From the NCBI GenBank assembly GCA_034506455.1, contig JAPDPN010000065.1, forward strand, positions 1 to 16,777: DNA of 16,777 bases, written 5' to 3'. How positions within the stretch are numbered: position 1 is the first letter of the stretch; every line of letters starts with the position of its first letter. The position numbers and the translations under genes were made by a program. Origin of the DNA: Fontimicrobium_A sp034506455. Its GTDB lineage: Bacteria; Zhuqueibacterota; Zhuqueibacteria; Residuimicrobiales; Krinioviventaceae. The notes below the pieces were generated by a model, which had not been told where the DNA came from, made no database searches, and saw nothing but the letters and a program-made list of their open reading frames with translations. Positions 14,367 to 16,777 of the stretch are shown here, in pieces.

Positions 14367-15452
14367 CTATTGTTTGTTGGCAAGTTCGAACTTTTTCATG
14401 AATTCGACGAGCTTTTTCACACCCTCGACCGGCATGGCGTTATAAATGCTGGCGCGCATGCCGCCGACCGAGCGGTGTCCTTTCAGCGTCACCAAACCTT
14501 CGGCCGCCGCTTCTTTGATGAATTTTTCGTCGAGCTCGTCGCTGCCGGTCAAAAACGGCACATTCATAATCGAACGGTCTTTTTTGGCTACCGGCGACTT
14601 GAACAGGTCGGACTGATCGAGAAAATCGTAGAGAATCTTTGCCTTTTCTTCATTAATGGCCTGAATTGCGGGCACACCTCCCAGTCCTTTGAGCCATTCG
14701 AATACCAGCTTGGAAATATAGATGGCGTAGCAGGGCGGCGTGTTATAGAGCGAGGACTCTTCCGCCATAGGTTTCCAATCAAGCATGGTGGGGGTAATGT
14801 CGCGCGCCTTGCCGACCAAATCCTTGCGCACGATGACGATGGTGACGCCCGCCGGTCCAATGTTCTTTTGCGCACCGGCAAAGATGACGCCGAACTTGGT
14901 CACATCGACGACTTCGGAGAGAATGTTCGAAGACATGTCGGCCACCAACGGCACATTGCCCGTATCGGGGAGCTTGGTGTAGCGTGTCCCCTCGATGGTA
15001 TTGTTGGTCACAATGTAAAAATAATCGGCATTCGGGGTGAATTTCGCCGGATCCAAATCCGGAATGTAACTGAAATTCTTGTCCTCGGAGGAAGCAACGA
15101 TATTGACTTTACCGTACTTTTTCACCTCGCTGATGGCTTTTTTCGACCAGGCGCCGGTATGCACGTAGTCGGCTACTCCGCTTCCGTTGAGCAGGTTCAG
15201 CGGCACGGCGGCAAATTGGGTCGAAGCGCCGCCCTGAAGAAAGAGCACATAATAGGAGTCGGGAATATTCATCAGCTCGCGGAGAAGAACCTCGGCCTCC
15301 TTATGAATGGCCTCATAAGTCTTGCCGCGATGGCTCATCTCCATGACCGACATGCCGGTTCCTTTGTAATCGAGCATTTCCTCGGCTGCTTTTTTTAGAA
15401 CGGGCTCCGGCAGCATAGCCGGTCCGGCGGAAAAGTTGTACACCCTTGCCAT
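14367..15452 (-). CDS. serC: Phosphoserine aminotransferase
   Basis: This PLP enzyme transfers an amino group from glutamate to 3-phosphohydroxypyruvate, giving O-phosphoserine. It may also serve pyridoxine synthesis as in E. coli. The 361-residue protein is full length for the family. It starts with YNFSAGPAMLPEPVL, has HRGKTYE at 41-47 with H41/R42, the cofactor-phosphate region GGASTQF at 74-80, W102 stacking on PLP in TGAWSKKA, NNTIEGT at 150-156, PLP lysine K196 in FAGAQKNIGPAG, and GHRSVGGMRASIYNA at 325-339. AAAGGAG lies 8 nt before the ATG. It sits between rex (23-nt gap) and serA (11-nt gap), a clear operon covering two consecutive reactions. Phosphoserine phosphatase (serB) is not in the window. 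Confidence 0.95.
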   Translation of the reverse strand: MARVYNFSAGPAMLPEPVLKKAAEEMLDYKGTGMSVMEMSHRGKTYEAIHKEAEVLLRELMNIPDSYYVLFLQGGASTQFAAVPLNLLNGSGVADYVHTGAWSKKAISEVKKYGKVNIVASSEDKNFSYIPDLDPAKFTPNADYFYIVTNNTIEGTRYTKLPDTGNVPLVADMSSNILSEVVDVTKFGVIFAGAQKNIGPAGVTIVIVRKDLVGKARDITPTMLDWKPMAEESSLYNTPPCYAIYISKLVFEWLKGLGGVPAIQAINEEKAKILYDFLDQSDLFKSPVAKKDRSIMNVPFLTGSDELDEKFIKEAAAEGLVTLKGHRSVGGMRASIYNAMPVEGVKKLVEFMKKFELANKQ

Positions 15453-15475
15453 AACGCACTCCTTTCGATGTGAAG

Positions 15476-16132
15476 TTAGAGTTTTGTATTCAGAGTAATT
15501 AAAGCCGACAACATGTTCAATTCATCGGTCAAGCAGAGATTGGTCAAAAAAACCTCGGGCCGCGCCGCCTTGATGACGGCAGGCGTCATGTTGAGCAGAC
15601 CGCAGACGCCGCCTTCCACCAACAAATCGGCGACCTTTTGCGCTGCCGACGGCGGCACCGTAATCACCGCCAACTCGATTCGCAACCGGCGCACGACCTC
15701 AGGGATTTGATAGGCCGGAAACAAAGGAACCGAACTTTTCAGCGTCTCGATCTTGTTAATGTTCGAGTCAAAACCTGCCGCCATGACGAAAGCGCCCGGA
15801 TGCCGCTGTGCATGATCGAGAATCGCCCGGCCCAAATCCCCCAAACCGACCACGCATGCAGCCCGCCTGCGCGCTAAGCCGAGCTTCTCGCCGATTGCCT
15901 GCTTGAGACGCGCTACTTCGTACCCTGCGCCCCAATTGCCGACCTCGCCGATGTAGCTGATGTCTTTGCGCAGGTTGTGCGAATTCATCGACAGCCGCTC
16001 CCCCAACTGCGTCGAAGAGACCGTGACGCATCCCTCCGCCTGCAGTTCTTCGAGCAGCCGATAGACCAAACATAATCGAGCCACTGCAGGCTTGGGAATT
16101 TCTAATTGTTCTATTTTTCTCTCTTCAGCCAA
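15476..16132 (-). CDS. rex: Redox-sensing transcriptional repressor Rex
   Basis: Rex is a homodimeric repressor that binds DNA when NAD+ dominates and lets go when NADH rises. The 218-residue protein has a winged-helix N-domain that fits the family closely: IPKPAVARLCLVYRLLEEL (12-30), LGERLSMNSHNLRKDISYIGEVG (43-65) with the RKD-SY-GE block, and GAGYEV. The NAD(H) Rossmann domain carries VVGLGDLG (G96, G98, G101) and AAGFDSN at 118-124. The C-terminal helix that swaps between subunits is present. The start appears to be TTG at 16130-16132, because no in-frame ATG occurs before residue 49 and a stop lies upstream; the Shine-Dalgarno is weak. Two Rex-box-like sites lie upstream, pointing to autoregulation. 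First gene of rex-serC-serA. Confidence 0.92.
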   Translation of the reverse strand: MAEERKIEQLEIPKPAVARLCLVYRLLEELQAEGCVTVSSTQLGERLSMNSHNLRKDISYIGEVGNWGAGYEVARLKQAIGEKLGLARRRAACVVGLGDLGRAILDHAQRHPGAFVMAAGFDSNINKIETLKSSVPLFPAYQIPEVVRRLRIELAVITVPPSAAQKVADLLVEGGVCGLLNMTPAVIKAARPEVFLTNLCLTDELNMLSALITLNTKL

Positions 16133-16147
16133 TTTATAACTGTAATT

Positions 16148-16165
16148 TTGCTCTTTTTTTCACAA
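16148..16165. promoter_or_regulatory. Candidate Rex operator, proximal to rex
   Basis: The 18-mer TTGCTCTTTTTTTCACAA matches TTGTGA-N6-TCACAA at 9 of 12 defined positions, with one perfect half-site (TCACAA). It sits 16 nt upstream of the rex start, where bound Rex would block its own transcription. Pattern evidence only, in an AT-rich stretch. Confidence 0.4.
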
Positions 16166-16186
16166 AATAGGATACTCTTGTTAAAT

Positions 16187-16206
16187 ATGCAAGCTTTTTT
16201 TTGCAT
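16187..16206. promoter_or_regulatory. Inverted repeat in the divergent promoter region
   Basis: ATGCAA (16187-16192) and TTGCAT (16201-16206) are perfect complements 8 nt apart, centred on a T-run between the rex and GH28 genes. It could be an operator for a regulator other than Rex. In this AT-rich region chance is also possible. Confidence 0.25.
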
Positions 16207-16240
16207 TATCGCATTCATATTAAAATTAATTGCGTCGTGA

Positions 16241-16258
16241 CTGTTATTTTTTTCACAA
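16241..16258. promoter_or_regulatory. Candidate Rex operator, shared between rex and the GH28 gene
   Basis: CTGTTATTTTTTTCACAA matches TTGTGA-N6-TCACAA at 10 of 12 defined positions. The left half CTGTTA is also close to the TTGTTA form seen in some clades. It lies about 110 nt upstream of rex and 75 nt upstream of the divergent GH28 start, so it could control either or both. It shares TTTTTTTCACAA with the proximal site. Confidence 0.5.
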
Positions 16259-16278
16259 CACAAACCAAATAATATGAA

Positions 16279-16307
16279 TTGCTTTTACCGTCACAGTCTG
16301 TTAAATT
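16279..16307 (+). promoter_or_regulatory. Weak candidate promoter for the GH28 gene
   Basis: TTGCTT (16279-16284), a 17-nt spacer and TAAATT (16302-16307) lie about 27 nt upstream of the GH28 ATG. The match to sigma-70 consensus is modest. It would place the Rex-like site at 16241-16258 just upstream of the -35 element. Confidence 0.3.
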
Positions 16308-16333
16308 TAATAAAATATAATGGAGGAATGATT

Positions 16334-16777
16334 ATGAACAGACATCTGCTTGTCTTTTTGTTATTGCCTTCGATCATTCCGGCAGCAGAGTATAACATCC
16401 TTGATTTCGGCGCCGTAGGGGATGGCACGACCGTTAACACTGCCGCCGTGCAGCGTGCCATCGATGCCGCTTCGCTTGCCGGCGGCCGCGTCGTTATTCC
16501 TCCCGGAGTTTTCGTTTCCGGTTCGCTGCAGTTAAAGAGCAACGTAGAGCTTTATTTGGAAGCCGGTGCTGTCTTGAAAGGCAGTAATAGAGTCGAGGAC
16601 TATCAACTAGAGGGCCGCAAACGCGGGTTGATTTTCGCCTACGAGGCGCTCAATATTACGCTCAGCGGCCAAGGCATCATCGACGGCAACGGGACCTGCT
16701 TTTTCGACCCGAATCGTCCGCATTGGGGGCCGGATTTCGACCGGCGCTTTACCCGCCAGGGCGAAAAGTATATGGAT
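16334..16777 (+). CDS. Secreted glycoside hydrolase family 28 (polygalacturonase-type), N-terminal part
   Basis: GH28 enzymes hydrolyse galacturonan and rhamnogalacturonan backbones of pectin with a right-handed beta-helix. The 148 residues before the window edge begin with a signal peptide (about 1-18, ending PAA-EY). They continue with the family's N-terminal block: NILDFGAVGDGTTVNTAAVQ (21-40), AIDAASLAGGRVVIPPGVFVSGSLQL at 42-67, and VELYLEAGAVLKGS at 71-84. NITLSGQGIIDGNG at 107-120 then begins the helix coils. The catalytic aspartates (NTDG, DD and GHG regions) lie beyond the edge. GGAGG at 16322-16326 stands 7 nt before the ATG at 16334; an in-frame ATG at 16328 is too close to be used. 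The gene is divergent from rex and shares its regulatory region. Pectate-lyase-like relatives share the opening motif, so subfamily is open. Confidence 0.88.
   Translation, partial: MNRHLLVFLLLPSIIPAAEYNILDFGAVGDGTTVNTAAVQRAIDAASLAGGRVVIPPGVFVSGSLQLKSNVELYLEAGAVLKGSNRVEDYQLEGRKRGLIFAYEALNITLSGQGIIDGNGTCFFDPNRPHWGPDFDRRFTRQGEKYMD

Noticed and set aside
14370..15398. A 342-codon plus-strand frame opposite serC (and a similar 301-codon one opposite serA at 13300-14205)
   Set aside because: Shadow frames with His/Arg-rich composition opposite full-length, motif-complete serine synthesis genes.
1..16777. CRISPR array, tRNA, insertion sequence or prophage
   Set aside because: No regularly spaced repeats, cloverleaf-like sequence, transposase or phage gene was found by eye on either strand.

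Overview
The window comes from a bacterium with a Gram-negative-style envelope: three lipobox proteins and several Sec-secreted carbohydrate-active proteins. It appears to live on plant polysaccharide with low-oxygen chemistry. The supporting genes are a secreted GH43 enzyme with a CBM6-like module, a GH28 (polygalacturonase-type) gene running off the right edge, a cobalamin-type radical SAM protein, a nickel-pincer LarA-family enzyme, a U32 protein and the NADH sensor Rex. The phylum cannot be fixed by eye. An uncultured FCB-type or KSB1-like lineage would fit, but that is inference.

Layout. (1) 1-1259, minus strand: the N-terminal third of a pabB-like chorismate-binding enzyme cut by the left edge, an AT-rich stretch without a convincing gene (366-899), and a four-helix membrane protein of unknown function. 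(2) 1260-3124: a gene-poor stretch with a probable intrinsic terminator for the minus-strand GH43-CBM6 gene (1639-2952), then a short divergent intergenic region with a good minus-strand promoter. (3) 3125-13114, plus strand: a GNAT acetyltransferase, then a tightly packed set probably read from a promoter at 3565-3593. In order it encodes a parvulin-type prolyl isomerase lipoprotein, a B12-binding radical SAM protein overlapping a LarA-family nickel racemase/epimerase, a U32-family protein, an unknown lipoprotein, a lipoprotein aldose 1-epimerase, glycerol kinase and a secreted BNR/sialidase-fold protein. A bidirectional intrinsic terminator closes it at about 13134-13167. (4) 13180-16132, minus strand: a compact rex-serC-serA operon, covering the first two steps of serine synthesis behind a redox sensor. 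(5) 16133-16777: an AT-rich divergent regulatory region with two Rex-box-like sites, then the start of the GH28 gene.

How it may work together: GH43, GH28 and the BNR protein would release sugars outside the cytoplasm, and the lipoprotein mutarotase would equilibrate their anomers before uptake. The LarA-family enzyme would then act on an alpha-hydroxy acid, perhaps a sugar acid from pectin. The most interesting points are the rex-serC-serA linkage with candidate Rex operators shared with a pectinase gene, and the 23-bp overlap of the B12-radical-SAM gene with larA. No tRNA, rRNA, CRISPR array, insertion sequence or phage gene was seen.
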